Source: JALYNX01 sp963780755
GTDB taxonomy: Bacteria > Actinomycetota > Acidimicrobiia > Spongiisociales > ZC4RG35
Direction: 5' to 3'
NCBI GenBank assembly: GCA_963780755.1
Contig: CAWACX010000002.1
Coordinates: forward strand, 1-64,000
Length of the DNA: 64,000 nt
Below, in pieces: positions 44,675-54,775 of the stretch; positions within the stretch are counted from its first letter, which is position 1, and every line of letters starts with the position of its first letter. The notes beneath the pieces were generated by a model. The model did no database searches, was not told where the DNA came from, and saw nothing but the letters and a program-made list of their open reading frames with translations. Both the position numbers and the translations under genes were made by a program.

Positions 44675-45838
44675 TTAGGACTGCTCGTCGAACTCGAGCA
44701 CTGCCACACCGGTGACGACCTCCGACTCCAGCAACAACCACTCGGCGCCGTCCTCGATCCTGAGGACGACCACCCCACGGCGGGCCGGGTAGATCACGTA
44801 TTCGTCGTCAGTCGACCAAACGACCTGCGGCATCCCGGCCGGCTCTTCGGCCTCGGCGACCTGGCTGTCGTCGGCGAGAGAGATGACGGTCACCCCGTCG
44901 GCCACTTCGGCGACCAGGGATCCGTCCCTCGAAAACGAGGCACCTAGGGCGGATGCCTTGTCACCCGTGGGCTGATCGATTGCCGCCGCGGCCAACTCGC
45001 GCGCCCCGCCCCCGGCGCTGAGAAGCTCGATCCCATCGCCATCGATTGCCAGCCAGCCGGAGGAGTGCGAGTCGAGGACGCGGCCGGTAGCGGTGTCTTT
45101 GATCTCGCCTTCCGGGGTGAACAGGACGATGTCGTCGCGGTCCTGTATCGCATAGCCCCAGTCGCCCCAGGCCTCGAGCCCGCCCTCGACCCCCACCACC
45201 CGGATTGCGACCTCAGACTCGCCGAGCCCGCCGGTGGCGACCCAAACCACCGTCTCGCCGCCTTCTTGCGTGGTGTAGGCCAACGTCCTGGGTGAAGCGT
45301 CGTGCCACGCGTAGCTGCCCACATCCAGCGCGATGATCGAAGCAGAGTCAGGTACCCCGGCGTAGAGGACGGCTTCAGTCGCACCTCGGACCGGTACCAG
45401 GGTTGCCAGTTGATGCCCGCCGACATCGAATTCGACGATGCGGGGTGGTGACGACGAGCCCACCGGGACCGACCGGATTGCAGGTTCTCCTGATTCGGGC
45501 CACACAACGAGATCGAGACTGAGGCCCTCCTGGCGTGTCGTGGCCACCAGACCATCGGGAAAACCGGGAATCACAGAACCCACTCCGACCGCCCCTCCCG
45601 GGCGGGTATCGACTGCGGGAAGTGTGGTCGCGGTCGGGGGCGGAGGGCTGTCGACACCGAGTGCGAGGACCGCGATTCCGGCACCAACCAGCAGGCCTGC
45701 TCCCATCCAGCCGAGCCCCTGACGGCTCGGCTTTTGGCTTGTGCTTTCCCGGTCATCCTCGACGACGTTGGAGGTCCGAACCACACCGATACGGTACGCC
45801 TGACGCCTGCCCAAAGGGGCCGCTCCAAGCTGCTTCAT
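44675..45838 (-). CDS. Single-pass membrane protein with propeller-like extracytoplasmic domain
   Basis: About 387 residues from ATG 45838. A cytoplasmic N-terminus is followed by one membrane helix (GLGWMGAGLLVGAGIAVLAL) and a Pro/Thr linker (DSPPPPTATTLPAVDT). The rest repeats beta-strand units (LSLDLVVWPESGEPAIRSVP, TVVWVATGGLGESEVAIRVV, DGVTVISLADDSQVAEAE), as in a beta-propeller. No enzyme motif seen. Divergent from livK, sharing the 80-bp region between them. Confidence 0.6.
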   Translation of the reverse strand: MKQLGAAPLGRRQAYRIGVVRTSNVVEDDRESTSQKPSRQGLGWMGAGLLVGAGIAVLALGVDSPPPPTATTLPAVDTRPGGAVGVGSVIPGFPDGLVATTRQEGLSLDLVVWPESGEPAIRSVPVGSSSPPRIVEFDVGGHQLATLVPVRGATEAVLYAGVPDSASIIALDVGSYAWHDASPRTLAYTTQEGGETVVWVATGGLGESEVAIRVVGVEGGLEAWGDWGYAIQDRDDIVLFTPEGEIKDTATGRVLDSHSSGWLAIDGDGIELLSAGGGARELAAAAIDQPTGDKASALGASFSRDGSLVAEVADGVTVISLADDSQVAEAEEPAGMPQVVWSTDDEYVIYPARRGVVVLRIEDGAEWLLLESEVVTGVAVLEFDEQS

Positions 45839-45915
45839 AACGAAATGAGGTCTAAAGTCGTCCACAGGCACGTCTGTTCGGCGTGCCTGATCAATCAAGT
45901 GGAGGAAGGAAACAC

Positions 45916-47273
45916 ATGAAAATGAAGAGAGGCCTCAAGCTTCTCACGGTTCTCGCCGCCTTCGCTCTCATCCTCGCCGCCTGTGGCGGCGGTGGTGACG
46001 AGACGACGACGACGGCCGCAGCCAGTGGTGACAGCACCACAACCGCGGCTGGCGAGGAACCCACCACAACGGCCGGCGAGGAGCCGGCGGGTGAGTTCGG
46101 AGCGGTGACTGTTGCCGCCGGTGAGGCCGTACAGATCCGTTCGCTGAACGCGATCAGCGGTGACGTGGCATTCCTCGGTACGCCGAATCAGAATGCCACT
46201 CGAGCTCGCGATCGCCGACTACGGGCAGATCCAGGGTCACGATGTGACCTACGGGACCGGTCTCGACGACCTGTGTTCCGCCGACGGTGGGCAGGCTGCT
46301 GCCAGCCAGATCGTCGCGGACGCTCAGGTGGTCGGCACCATCGGCACTTCGTGCTCCGGCGCCGCCGCCGGTGCGATGCCGTTGATCTCGGACGCCGGTC
46401 ACGTGATGATCTCCCCGTCCAACACGTCGCCCTCACTGACCTCTGACCTCGCCGGTACTGCCGCGGAGAACTATTTCCCCGGCTACTACCGGACCGCCCA
46501 CAACGACCTCCACCAGGGTCGGGCTGCGGCTGAGTTCATGGTCGACCTGGGCATCGCGAATGCGGCGACCATCCATGACGGCGACCCCTACACCCAGGGC
46601 CTGGCCAAGGCGTTCGCAGACGCCTTCGAAGAGCTGGGTGGGACCGTAGTCGTGGCCACCGCGGTGGCCAAGGGTGACACCGACATGGATGCGGTTCTCA
46701 CCGAGGTGGCCGGGGGCTTCCCCGAGGCCATCTTCTTCCCGATCTTCCAGCCGGAGGGTGACTTCATCGTCCAGCAGATCGGTGGGGTGACCGGGCCTCG
46801 AGGACGTGGTCCTCATGGGCGCCGACGGCCTCCTGGTCGACGGCTTCCTGGCACTGCCCGAGTCCGAGGGGATGTACTTCTCCGGTCCGGACCAGCGCTA
46901 CGGGACCAACGCCAACGGCGTCACCGGCAAGTCGGCCGACGAGGTCCTGGCGACCTACACCGAGACCTTCGGTGAGGCACCGACCGCTGCTTTCTGGGCG
47001 CACTCCTACGACGCAACCGTCATGCTGCTCGATGCCATCAACACGGTGGCCGTCGACAATGGCGGCGAGCTGACCATCGACCGTCAGGCGCTCCGCGACC
47101 AGTTGAACAGCACCTCGGGCTTCGAGGGTCTCATCGGGACCCTGTCCTGTGACGAGTTCGGCGACTGTGGTGCGACCAAGATCACGGTGGTGCACAAGGC
47201 TGCCGCCGATGATGTGACGGTGGCTCTCGCCAGCGAGAACGTCGTCTTCGAGTACGACGGAAGCGCCAGCTGA
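45916..47273 (+). pseudogene. Branched-chain amino acid-type ABC transporter, substrate-binding lipoprotein (two frameshifts)
   Basis: ATG 45916 (ribosome binding site ggaggaagg) gives a lipoprotein signal KMKRGLKLLTVLAAFALILA with the lipobox Cys (LAAC), followed by a Thr-rich linker. The periplasmic-binding fold follows in a second frame from about 46190 (IADYGQIQGHDVTYGTGLDD, VGTIGTSCSGAAAGAMPLIS, YYRTAHNDLHQGRAAAEFMV) and a third from about 46790 (VVLMGADGLLVDGFLALPES, AAFWAHSYDATVMLLDAIN). LivJ/LivK (peripla_BP_6) family. About 450 residues. The frame changes are single-base and likely consensus errors. Confidence 0.85.
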
Positions 47274-47304
47274 GCTGAATAGCTCACTGAGCTAGTCCAA
47301 CAAC

Positions 47305-47343
47305 AAAAAGCCCCGGTCCCAGGTCTGGGACCGGGGCTTTTCT
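47305..47343 (+). terminator. Strong intrinsic terminator after livK
   Basis: Perfect 15-bp stem aaagccccggtccca / tgggaccggggcttt with loop ggtc, followed by ttctct. It lies between livK and the permease genes, so it likely sets livK expression above that of the downstream genes by partial termination. Confidence 0.92.
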
Positions 47344-47361
47344 CTATAGTCCCAGCACCCT

Positions 47362-48459
47362 GTGACCACAGCCACGAGATCAAGCCGGTCAAGACCCGCA
47401 AATTCCGCTTCAACTGGGTCGACTCGTTCCTGTGGTTCATCCGTATCGCGGCGATCATCACCATCGTCGTCGGGTTGGTGGGCTCCATCCAGCTCTTCCT
47501 GGCAGGGGAAGGCCCCGACGCCGCCCAATGGCGGAACTTGATCATCTCCAGCATCAGCCAGGGCGCCATGTATGGCCTTATCGCCCTCGGCTATTCCATG
47601 GTCTTTGGCGTGCTCGGCTTCATCAACTTCGCCCACGGCGAGGTGTTCATGGCGGGGACCATGGTCGGGTTCGTCGCCGCCAACAGCCTCGCCCAAGCCG
47701 GCTTCTGGGACGCCAATCCCAGTGGTCTCGATCCTCATCGTCCTGGTGGTGGCGATGCTCACCTCGATGTTCACCGCGGTCATCATCGAACGGATCGCCT
47801 ATCGGAAGTTGAGGGGCGCTCCCCGACTCATTCCCTTGATCACCTCGCTTGGGGTCGCCTTCTTCATCCAGTACGCCTTCGCCGGGCTCTTCGGGGTCGG
47901 GATCCGCACCTACCCGGCGTTACCCGGCGACGGCCAGGTCAACATCCTCGGGGTCCCGGTGGAGACCACCAAGCTCCTGGTGATCGTGGTCGCCATCATC
48001 TCGGCGATCGGCCTCTGGTACTTCGTCAACCGAACCAAGACCGGTCGTGCGGTGCGGGCCGTGGCCGAGGACAAAGAGATCGCCGGCCTGATGGGGATCA
48101 ACGTCGATCGCACCATCGTCACCACCTTCGCCATCGGTGGCGCCATGGCCGGGGTCGCCGCCCTGATGTGGGCACTGTTGTTTCGAAGTGTCGACTTCAC
48201 CACCGGCTTCCTCCCCGGGATCAAGGCGTTCACCGCGGCGGTGCTCGGCGGCATCGGCAACCTCCCCGGCGCCTTGCTGGGAGGCGTCCTTCTCGGCTTG
48301 TTCGAGGGCACCGGCCCGCTGCTCATCCTCGCCGGGCTCGGCATACCCTCGGTGTCCCAACTCAAGGACGTGGTCGCCTTCAGCGCCCTGGTCCTGGTGC
48401 TCATCTTCAAGCCGTCAGGCCTGCTCGGTGAGCGCCTGGGGAGTGAGGACCGGGTATGA
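47362..48459 (+). pseudogene. livH: Branched-chain amino acid-type ABC transporter permease LivH (frameshifted)
   Basis: Inner-membrane permease, about 365 residues with an N-terminal extension (EIKPVKTRKFRFNWVDSFLW) and an extra helix before the usual start of the family. The core reads ISQGAMYGLIALGYSMVFGV, LGFINFAHGEVFMAGTMVGF, then after a frame change near 47725 LRGAPRLIPLITSLGVAFFI and GRAVRAVAEDKEIAGLMGIN (cytoplasmic EAA-like loop). GTG 47362 is the probable start, with another frame change just after it. The stop overlaps livM. Confidence 0.85.
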
Positions 48460-50201
48460 GCCCGTCCGCTGCGCTCAAGAGAGGAGCCATCGCCGGGATC
48501 GCCATGAGCTTCGTGGGCGGGATCGGGATGGTCGAGGCCTTCAACACCAAGGTCCTGATCTCTCCGATCCTGACCATGGGCTACGCCGTGATGTACTCCC
48601 TGCCCCTGGTCATCGCCTGGGTCGCCACCAAGCGCGAGGTCCTCGAGGGAATGGAGGTGGAGCCCAACAACTTCGGGGACGTGCATGTTCGGGGCACTGG
48701 TCGGGTTGGTCGCCGGGGTTATCACCTCCCTCTACGTCCTGCTCATCAACAGCGTTGACCTGGTCGACACCTTCCCCAACATGGGCCCGCCCACCGTCGA
48801 AGAGATGACCTTTGGGAAGGGTGTTGGTGCCGGCCTCGGCCTGATCATCCTGGCCAGCACCGTCGCCGGGGCGATCGGCGGGGCGATTCGGCTGATTCCC
48901 GACCGGCTTCGGGGTGCTCTCACCCAGGGCACACTCTGGGTGCTCGCCCTGGCCTTCCTCGAGCTGGTGGTGACCGATGTCTTCGAGTTCGCCCCCGCCC
49001 TGACCGACTTCCTCTACGCGTTGAACGGAGGGCTGAACATTTACGCCGCCGCCGTGATCTTCGCGGTGGTGTCGGTGCTCGCCTATTTCTTCCGGGGTGG
49101 CACCAGCGTGCTCCGTAACACCCTGGTCGGCACCGATGCCAAGGGCCGATCGAAGCCAACGCGCATCGCCCTGGTCCTGCTCTTCGCTTCCATCGCCGTG
49201 CTCCCCATCTTCCTCGGTGGGGTCATCAACGAGCTGCTGATCAACGTCTCCTTGTTCATGCTGATGGCCCTCGGCCTCAACATCGTGGTCGGCTATGCCG
49301 GGCTGCTCGACCTGGGATACGTCGCCTTCTTCGCGGTGGGGGCCTACACCACGGCGGTGCTCACCTCGCCGATCAGCCCCGCCTGGTCTCCGGAGCTGAG
49401 CTGGTGGGTGGCGCTCATCGTGGCCATGATCATGGCCGTCATCGCCGGCCTGCTCGTGGGCACACCGGTGATCAGGATGCGCGGCGACTACCTGGCGATC
49501 GTCACTCTCGGTTTCGGCGAGATCGTCCGCGTCCTCCTGCTCTCCGACTGGCTCGAGCCCTACTTCGGCGGTGCCCAAGGGATCCGGGACATCCCCGGCA
49601 TCCCCTGGTTCGGTCAGAGCATCTCCAGCGTCGACCCCCAACTATTCGTCTACTTCGCCGCCGGATTCGTCCTGATCGCGGTCTACATCTCCTACCGGCT
49701 GCAGAGCGCCCGTGTCGGAAGGGCGTGGGCCGCGATGCGCGAGGACGAAGACGTCGCCGAAGCCACAGGCGTCGGGACCGTCACCGCCAAGCTGCTGGCT
49801 TTCGTTTCGGGAGCGGTGCTGGCCTCTTTCGCCGGCGCTCTGGTCAGCGCCAAGGTGGGAACCGTGTTCACCAACTCCTTCGACGTCCTGGTCTCCATCA
49901 TCATCCTGGTGGTGGTGATCGTCGGTGGGATGGGGAGCATCCCCGGCGTGTTGGTCGGCGCCCTGGTCATGATCGGGGTTCTCGGCGGCCCCCGCTCCCG
50001 GGACTGCTAGCCGAGTTCGCCGAGTACAAGCTCCTGATCTACGGAGTCATCCTGGTCGTCATGATGCTCAATCGGCCCGAAGGCCTGATCCCCTCGGCCC
50101 GAAGATCCCGGGAGCTCCATCACGACGAGTTGAGCCAGGACGCCTGGCTGGACAAGGAAGGCCAGTTCACCGGTGACAAGACCGGCGAGGTAGCCGTCTG
50201 A
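48456..50201 (+). pseudogene. livM: Branched-chain amino acid-type ABC transporter permease LivM (frameshifted)
   Basis: About 580 residues, longer than the usual 320-420 because of some 200 extra N-terminal residues with several helices (LKRGAIAGIAMSFVGGIGMV, LYVLLINSVDLVDTFPNMGP). The family core is LMALGLNIVVGYAGLLDLGY, VAFFAVGAYTTAVLTSPI, GDYLAIVTLGFGEIVRVLLL and GRAWAAMREDEDVAEATGVG. The end after a frame change near 49990 is LLIYGVILVVMMLNRPEGLI. Other frame change near 48685. ATG 48456 overlaps livH; its TGA overlaps the livG ATG. Confidence 0.85.
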
Positions 50202-50986
50202 TGGCACTGCTCGAGATCCGGGGCCTGGAGAAGACCTTCGGCGGCATCAAGGCGCTCCAGGGCGTCGACTTCTCGATCGACGAAGGCGAGATCGTCTCGG
50301 TGATCGGGCCCAACGGGGCAGGCAAGACCTCGTTCTTCAACGTGATATCGGGGATGTTCCCCCCGGACGCGGGGACCATCGAGTTCGACGGCGACGACCT
50401 GGCGGGGCATGAGCCGAACGAGATCACCACCCGGGGGATCGCCCGCACCTTCCAGAACGTGCGCCTGTTCCCCAACATGACCGTCCTCGAGAACGTCATG
50501 GTCGGCCAGCACTGCCGCACCAAGGCGGGCATCTTCGGGGCCATCTTCACCACCCCGAGACAGCGGGCCGAGGAGAAGATGATCGAGGAGAAGGCCAAGG
50601 ACATCCTCGGCTTCTTCGGGTCCCGTCTCGCCGGGTATCGCCACGACCAACTGGCCTACACGCTCTCCTATGCCAACCGGAGGCGCCTCGAGATCGCACG
50701 GGCCATGGCCACCGAGCCCCGGCTCTTGCTTCTCGATGAGCCCACCGCCGGGATGAACCCCAGGGAGACCATCGAGTTGACCGAGTTGATCGGCGACCTC
50801 CGCACCAAGCGGGGTTTTACGGTGGTCGTGATCGAGCACGACATGAGGGTGGTGCGCGACGTGTCGGACCGTGTGATGGTGCTCGACCACGGGGTCAAGC
50901 TCGCCGAGGGCACCTACGACGAGATATCGACCAACGATGCCGTGATCGAGGCCTACCTGGGGCGACCCTCGGAGCGTGAGGAGTGA
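50201..50986 (+). CDS. livG: Branched-chain amino acid-type ABC transporter ATP-binding protein LivG
   Basis: 261 residues. Walker A VIGPNGAGKTSFFNVISGMF, signature TLSYANRRRLEIARAMATEP (LSYAN instead of LSYGQ), Walker B LLLLDEPTAGMNPRETIELT and switch His VVVIEHDMRVV. The C-terminal LAEGTYDEISTNDAVIEAYL matches the LivG-type tail. Energises transport through livH/livM with livF. TGATG overlap with livM. Confidence 0.95.
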   Translation: MALLEIRGLEKTFGGIKALQGVDFSIDEGEIVSVIGPNGAGKTSFFNVISGMFPPDAGTIEFDGDDLAGHEPNEITTRGIARTFQNVRLFPNMTVLENVMVGQHCRTKAGIFGAIFTTPRQRAEEKMIEEKAKDILGFFGSRLAGYRHDQLAYTLSYANRRRLEIARAMATEPRLLLLDEPTAGMNPRETIELTELIGDLRTKRGFTVVVIEHDMRVVRDVSDRVMVLDHGVKLAEGTYDEISTNDAVIEAYLGRPSEREE

Positions 50987-51705
50987 CCGACCGGATCCCG
51001 GTTCTCGAATTCAAGGGGGTCAACACCCACTACGGGGCGGCCCACATCCTCAAAGACGTCGACCTCGAGATCTACGCCGGCGAGATGGTCTGTCTGCTCG
51101 GGGGCAATGCCTCGGGAAAGACGACGACCCTGAAGACGATCCTCGGATACCTCAAGCCCAGCACAGGATCGGTCTATCTGGACGGGGACGACGTCAATGA
51201 CTGGAACACCGCAAGACGGGTGGCCCGCGGGGTGACGATGGTCCCCGAGAACCGGCGGCTCTTCAAGCGGATGACCGTCCGTGAGAACCTCGAGATCGGC
51301 GCCTTCCTTCGAACCGGCGAGGACCTCGAGCCCGATTTCGAGCGGGTATTCGAGCTGTTCCCAAGGGTCAAGGAGCGGCTCACCCAGAAGGCAGGCACCC
51401 TCTCCGGTGGCGAGCAGCAGATGGTGGCTATGGGCCGGGCGCTGATGGCGCGGCCGAAGGTCCTGCTGATGGACGAGCCGTCCATGGGGCTGGCCCCGGT
51501 CCTCGTCGCACAAAACTTCGAGATCATCGAGAGGATCAACGCCGCAGGGACCACGGTCTTCGTGGTCGAGCAGAACGCCAACATGGCGCTGTCGATCGCG
51601 GACCGGGGCTATGTGCTCCAGACGGGGAGGATCGTGCTCGATGACACCGCGTCGGCGCTGCTGGCCAACCCACAGATGCGCTCGGCCTATCTCGGCGAGG
51701 TCTGA
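50983..51705 (+). CDS. livF: Branched-chain amino acid-type ABC transporter ATP-binding protein LivF
   Basis: 240 residues from GTG 50983 overlapping the livG stop. Walker A CLLGGNASGKTTTLKTILGY (GGNASGKT), Q-loop region TMVPENRRLFKRMTVREN, signature AGTLSGGEQQMVAMGRALMA and Walker B VLLMDEPSMGLAPVLVAQNF. Last gene of the liv operon, convergent with the AI-2E family gene. Confidence 0.95.
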   Translation: MTDRIPVLEFKGVNTHYGAAHILKDVDLEIYAGEMVCLLGGNASGKTTTLKTILGYLKPSTGSVYLDGDDVNDWNTARRVARGVTMVPENRRLFKRMTVRENLEIGAFLRTGEDLEPDFERVFELFPRVKERLTQKAGTLSGGEQQMVAMGRALMARPKVLLMDEPSMGLAPVLVAQNFEIIERINAAGTTVFVVEQNANMALSIADRGYVLQTGRIVLDDTASALLANPQMRSAYLGEV

Positions 51706-51708
51706 GCC

Positions 51709-52963
51709 TCAGGGCTGGCGCAGCGGGTCGAACTCCGCAGGCTCTCCGCCCTCAGCCAGCTCCTCGTTGATGCTCTGCATCTCCCGGGTGTCGAACAACC
51801 GCTCCTGATTCTGTTGGCGGCGCCTGATCCCGGCGATGCGCTCGGGGGGCTCGGTGTACTCGATCATGTGCCGGCTCGCCTCGCCCCAAGTCTCCCCGAG
51901 CACCCTGGTGCGCCAGAAGTGGCCGATGACGATCCGGATCGCCGCGGTCAGAGGCACCGCGACGACGACACCGAGCAGGCCGGCCAAGGTGCCCCCGATC
52001 ACCAGGGCGAGGACGATGATCAAGGGTGAGAGGTTGACCCGGGCCCGCTGCACGAGCGGGGTGATCACGTGGTTGTCCACCTGCTGGATCACCACGAAGA
52101 TCGCCACCGCCCATATCGCCTGGCTCACACTGCCGTTCAGCAAGGCGATCAACACTGCCAATGCTCCACCTACCACCGGGCCTAGGAAGGGGATCAGGTT
52201 GAGGAAGCCGGCGAGGATCCCGATGATCAGCCAGAAGGGAAGTCCGATCAGATACATGCCGACGCTGGAGGCGATCACCGACGATCACCGACACCAGGAG
52301 CTGACCACGAACGAAGGAGCCCATCGCGGTCCCCACCTCCCCGGCTACGAATGCTGTCTCTTCCCGGTGCCGGGGCGGGGTCATCCCCAGCGAGTTGGAC
52401 TTGAACCGCTCGAGGTCGATCAGGATGTAGATGGCGAGCACCGGCGCCAAGGCAAGAACCGCGATGGCCTCGGTGACCCCGCGGATCACCAGACCGGCTC
52501 CAGCACCGAACCCGAGCAGCAGGTTCTGAACGGTCTCCTGGTTGGCCGGGTCGTTCAGCCATTCCTCGATCGCTTCCTGGCTGAGCAGCTCGTCGACGTT
52601 GAGGCCGAGATCGGCGCCGACGGCGCGGACCCAATCGATCCCGGCCAGGTATAGATCGGGGAGCTTCGCTCCGAGGTCGGCGGCCTGTTGCCTGATGGTG
52701 GGAATAACCAGGGCCGCCATGGCGAGGACCAAGGCTGCAAGCACGAGGAAGGACAGGATCACGGCGACTACCCGGGGGAGGCGCATCCGCTCGAAGGCGC
52801 GCACCGCGGGCTCGAGGAGGAACACCAGCCCTGCGGCAAAGGCGATCGGAAGCCAGATGACGCGGACCGCGTCTGCCACCAGCAGGAACACCCAGAGCAG
52901 GGCCGCGACTCCGACGGCAGTCCACACGATGAGGGCAAGCCGTCTCAGCCGGTCGGATGGCAC
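51709..52963 (-). pseudogene. AI-2E family transporter (PerM-like) with frameshifting 10-bp duplication
   Basis: About 415 residues in eight membrane helices. N-terminal frame: MPSDRLRRLALIVWTAVGVA, LPIAFAAGLVFLLEPAVRAF, up to GSFVRGQLLVSVIV. A perfect tandem duplication of cgatcaccga at 52272-52291 shifts the frame. Removing one copy joins it exactly to ASSVGMYLIGLPFWLIIGIL, AGFLNLIPFLGPVVGGALAV and VDNHVITPLVQRARVNLSPL. Such permeases export peptides, autoinducer or protons/Na+, depending on the member. ATG 52963. Confidence 0.82.
52272..52291 (+). repeat. 10-bp perfect tandem duplication within the AI-2E family gene
   Basis: cgatcaccga occurs twice in a row. Deleting one copy restores the reading frame precisely, so this is the cause of the frameshift. 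Confidence 0.9.
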
Positions 52964-52979
52964 GATTCACCGATTCTAA

Positions 52980-53840
52980 CTAGGCGGTGGTTATCTCCAG
53001 GGTGGCGCCCTCGGACACCGAGATCACCCATCCCCCGCCACCCGCCGGGGATGTCCAGCCGTCGGAGGTCTGGGTCCAATCATCGGGGACCACGGCTTCG
53101 CCCACCACCCGAGCCGCAGTCCCGGACGGAACCTGTATCTCGAAGTCTCCGGAGACCCTGACCGGTGTCTCCGCAGCGGTCTGCCCGAGAGTCACGCTCC
53201 CACTCCCCTCGACCTGCAATTCGGTCAATCTCAGTGTGGAGAGATCAGCCTCGATGGTCCCACCGAGCGAAATGTTCCAGTTCGGGGCGGGGTCGAGCCC
53301 GAGGCTCCAACCGTCAAAGGTGTAGAGCCCCGGGTCTTCCACGGGCTCTAGGTCGATCGCGATCGCGGTGCCCTGGGTCCGCTCCACTGCTTGGGGAAGT
53401 CCGGTGCTGCCGCCGGTCCGGATCGGGACCACCGTGTAGAGAAACCCGCTCTCTGCGGACACGACATCGACCCTGCCCTCGATCCGCGCCGACATCGCGG
53501 CATCGGTGACCGATCCCGATGCCGGCCCCACCAGTGACGCCGAGGAAGATGGCATCGCCCCCCACCCCTGGATGTGTCCCACCAGGAAGACGCCTAGGGC
53601 AACGGTCGCCAGGATCGGGACGAGCCCGGCGACACGCATCCGGCCCAGCTTCATGTGCCGGCCGAAGAAGGCGAGGCCACCGAGGAGCAGCCACAGGGGC
53701 CACCAGGCGACGAAATCGATCACGATCGACCGGCTCAGCCATCCGATGGCGGCTGCCACCAGGATCAGGACCAGGGCGACGGCAGGGACCAGCCAGCCCT
53801 TGGGCACCCCGGGCTTGGACCCCGAGGCGGTGTGAGTCAT
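52980..53840 (-). CDS. Membrane protein with C-terminal beta-helix (toastrack-like) domain
   Basis: 286 residues. Three membrane segments (LVPAVALVLILVAAAIGWLS, IDFVAWWPLWLLLGGLAFFG, VAGLVPILATVALGVFLVGH) are followed by about 190 beta-rich residues (VDVVSAESGFLYTVVPIRTG, ADLSTLRLTELQVEGSGSVT, VRVSGDFEIQVPSGTAARVV). This resembles LiaF/DUF2154-type toastrack membrane proteins. ATG 53840 overlaps the stop of the LytR_C gene region. Role unknown, perhaps envelope stress. Confidence 0.65.
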   Translation of the reverse strand: MTHTASGSKPGVPKGWLVPAVALVLILVAAAIGWLSRSIVIDFVAWWPLWLLLGGLAFFGRHMKLGRMRVAGLVPILATVALGVFLVGHIQGWGAMPSSSASLVGPASGSVTDAAMSARIEGRVDVVSAESGFLYTVVPIRTGGSTGLPQAVERTQGTAIAIDLEPVEDPGLYTFDGWSLGLDPAPNWNISLGGTIEADLSTLRLTELQVEGSGSVTLGQTAAETPVRVSGDFEIQVPSGTAARVVGEAVVPDDWTQTSDGWTSPAGGGGWVISVSEGATLEITTA

Positions 53841-54394
53841 TCCTCGTAACCGACGCCGAGAACCACGACGACATCGGACCCCGGGGCCAGCTCCTCGTCG
53901 GGCAAGGGCTCCACGAGGGCTCCGGGCAGCATGTCCAGGAGGACGGTCGCCTCGGCCGAGAACCCGTCCCGGTACCAGATCCGGGAGGGATCGAGCTCTG
54001 GGTCGTAATCATCGGCGGGCAGGGTCTGATAGCCGATGTCGGCCAGCTCCTGGGTGAAGCGTCCGGCCGCTCCGGAGAGCTGGAGGGAGTTGAGGACCAT
54101 GACCCGCACTTCGCTCGGAGGCCGCAAGGGCACGGTGCCGTTGGTGGTCGTCGCGGGCGTCGTGCTGGGGGTAGTGGTGGGAGCCGCCGTGGTGGTCGCC
54201 GCCGATGTGGCCGAGGTGCTCGAGCTGCCGGTCGTCGTCGACGTAACCGCAGCCTCGGAATCGGGATCGCCGGCGAGGAGAAAGAGCAGGAGGAACACCG
54301 CGGCGCCGACGAGAAGTATCCCGATCGCCATCATCGCCAGGTCCCGATAGAAGGTGCCCGATGACTCCGAGGCATGTCGGCCCTTGTTGGTCAT
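53837..54394 (-). CDS. LytR C-terminal domain membrane protein
   Basis: 185 residues: cytoplasmic N-terminus, one helix (LAMMAIGILLVGAAVFLLLF), a Thr/Ser-rich linker, then the LytR_C domain EVRVMVLNSLQLSGAAGRFT, GYQTLPADDYDPELDPSRIW and GSDVVVVLGVGYEE. Cell-wall associated in actinobacteria. ATG 54394 directly abuts the DUF3263 gene, an arrangement common in this phylum. Confidence 0.85.
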   Translation of the reverse strand: MTNKGRHASESSGTFYRDLAMMAIGILLVGAAVFLLLFLLAGDPDSEAAVTSTTTGSSSTSATSAATTTAAPTTTPSTTPATTTNGTVPLRPPSEVRVMVLNSLQLSGAAGRFTQELADIGYQTLPADDYDPELDPSRIWYRDGFSAEATVLLDMLPGALVEPLPDEELAPGSDVVVVLGVGYEE

Positions 54395-54627
54395 CAGCCG
54401 AACCCTGCGACGTGGTCGGAAGCGGGCTCGATGGTGGAACGCACCCGGCGCACCGTCATCGGGTCGTATTGCGCGGCCTCCGGCCGCTCGATCAGGTCAA
54501 GCAGGAGGTCGTAATAGCCCGCAGCGCTCAAACCGAGCCGGAGCTCGATGAGCTGGTCTTTGGGCCCACCCTCCACCCACCAGGAGCCTTCGAAGTCGAG
54601 GAGAGCCATTTCCTCGGTGCTGAGCAT
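54394..54627 (-). CDS. DUF3263 family protein
   Basis: 77 residues: LSTEEMALLDFEGSWWVEGG, KDQLIELRLGLSAAGYYDLL, ALRYDPMTVRRVRS-like region (AAQYDPMTVRRVRSTIEPAS). This small helical family is found in actinobacteria next to LytR_C proteins, as here. ATG 54627. Possibly a DNA-binding regulator, but the function is unknown. Confidence 0.88.
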   Translation of the reverse strand: MLSTEEMALLDFEGSWWVEGGPKDQLIELRLGLSAAGYYDLLLDLIERPEAAQYDPMTVRRVRSTIEPASDHVAGFG

Positions 54628-54699
54628 CCGTTTGAGGGTATTTGTGTGACCCTTGCTAGCTGAGGATTTGGGGCTTCGACCCTCGTCGGCGAAGGGACC

Positions 54700-54775
54700 T
54701 GGAGCCGGGTACCGGAATCGAACCGATGACCTGCTGTTTACAAGACAGCTGCTCTACCGACTGAGCTAACCCGGC
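54700..54775 (-). tRNA. tRNA-Thr (anticodon TGT)
   Basis: Minus-strand cloverleaf: acceptor gccgggt / acccggc, D arm gctc-agtcggta-gagc, anticodon stem ctgtc / gacag-type with loop carrying TGT, and T arm atcgg-ttcgatt-ccggt. CCA is encoded at 54702-54700. Its 5' end overlaps the last ten bases of rlmB. Confidence 0.95.

Noticed and set aside
47362..47475. Annotating livH from TTG 47475
   Set aside because: The codons upstream read a conserved-looking helix and basic N-terminus in frame, so the protein starts further up, near GTG 47362 with a frame change.
46433..49641. Long minus-strand frames opposite the liv genes, one over 340 codons
   Set aside because: Composition is Asp/Gly/His/Arg rich without any fold, typical of antisense shadows; the plus strand encodes recognisable ABC components.
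54120..54260. Repetitive GTCG/CGTC stretch
   Set aside because: Codes the Thr/Ser linker of the LytR_C protein.
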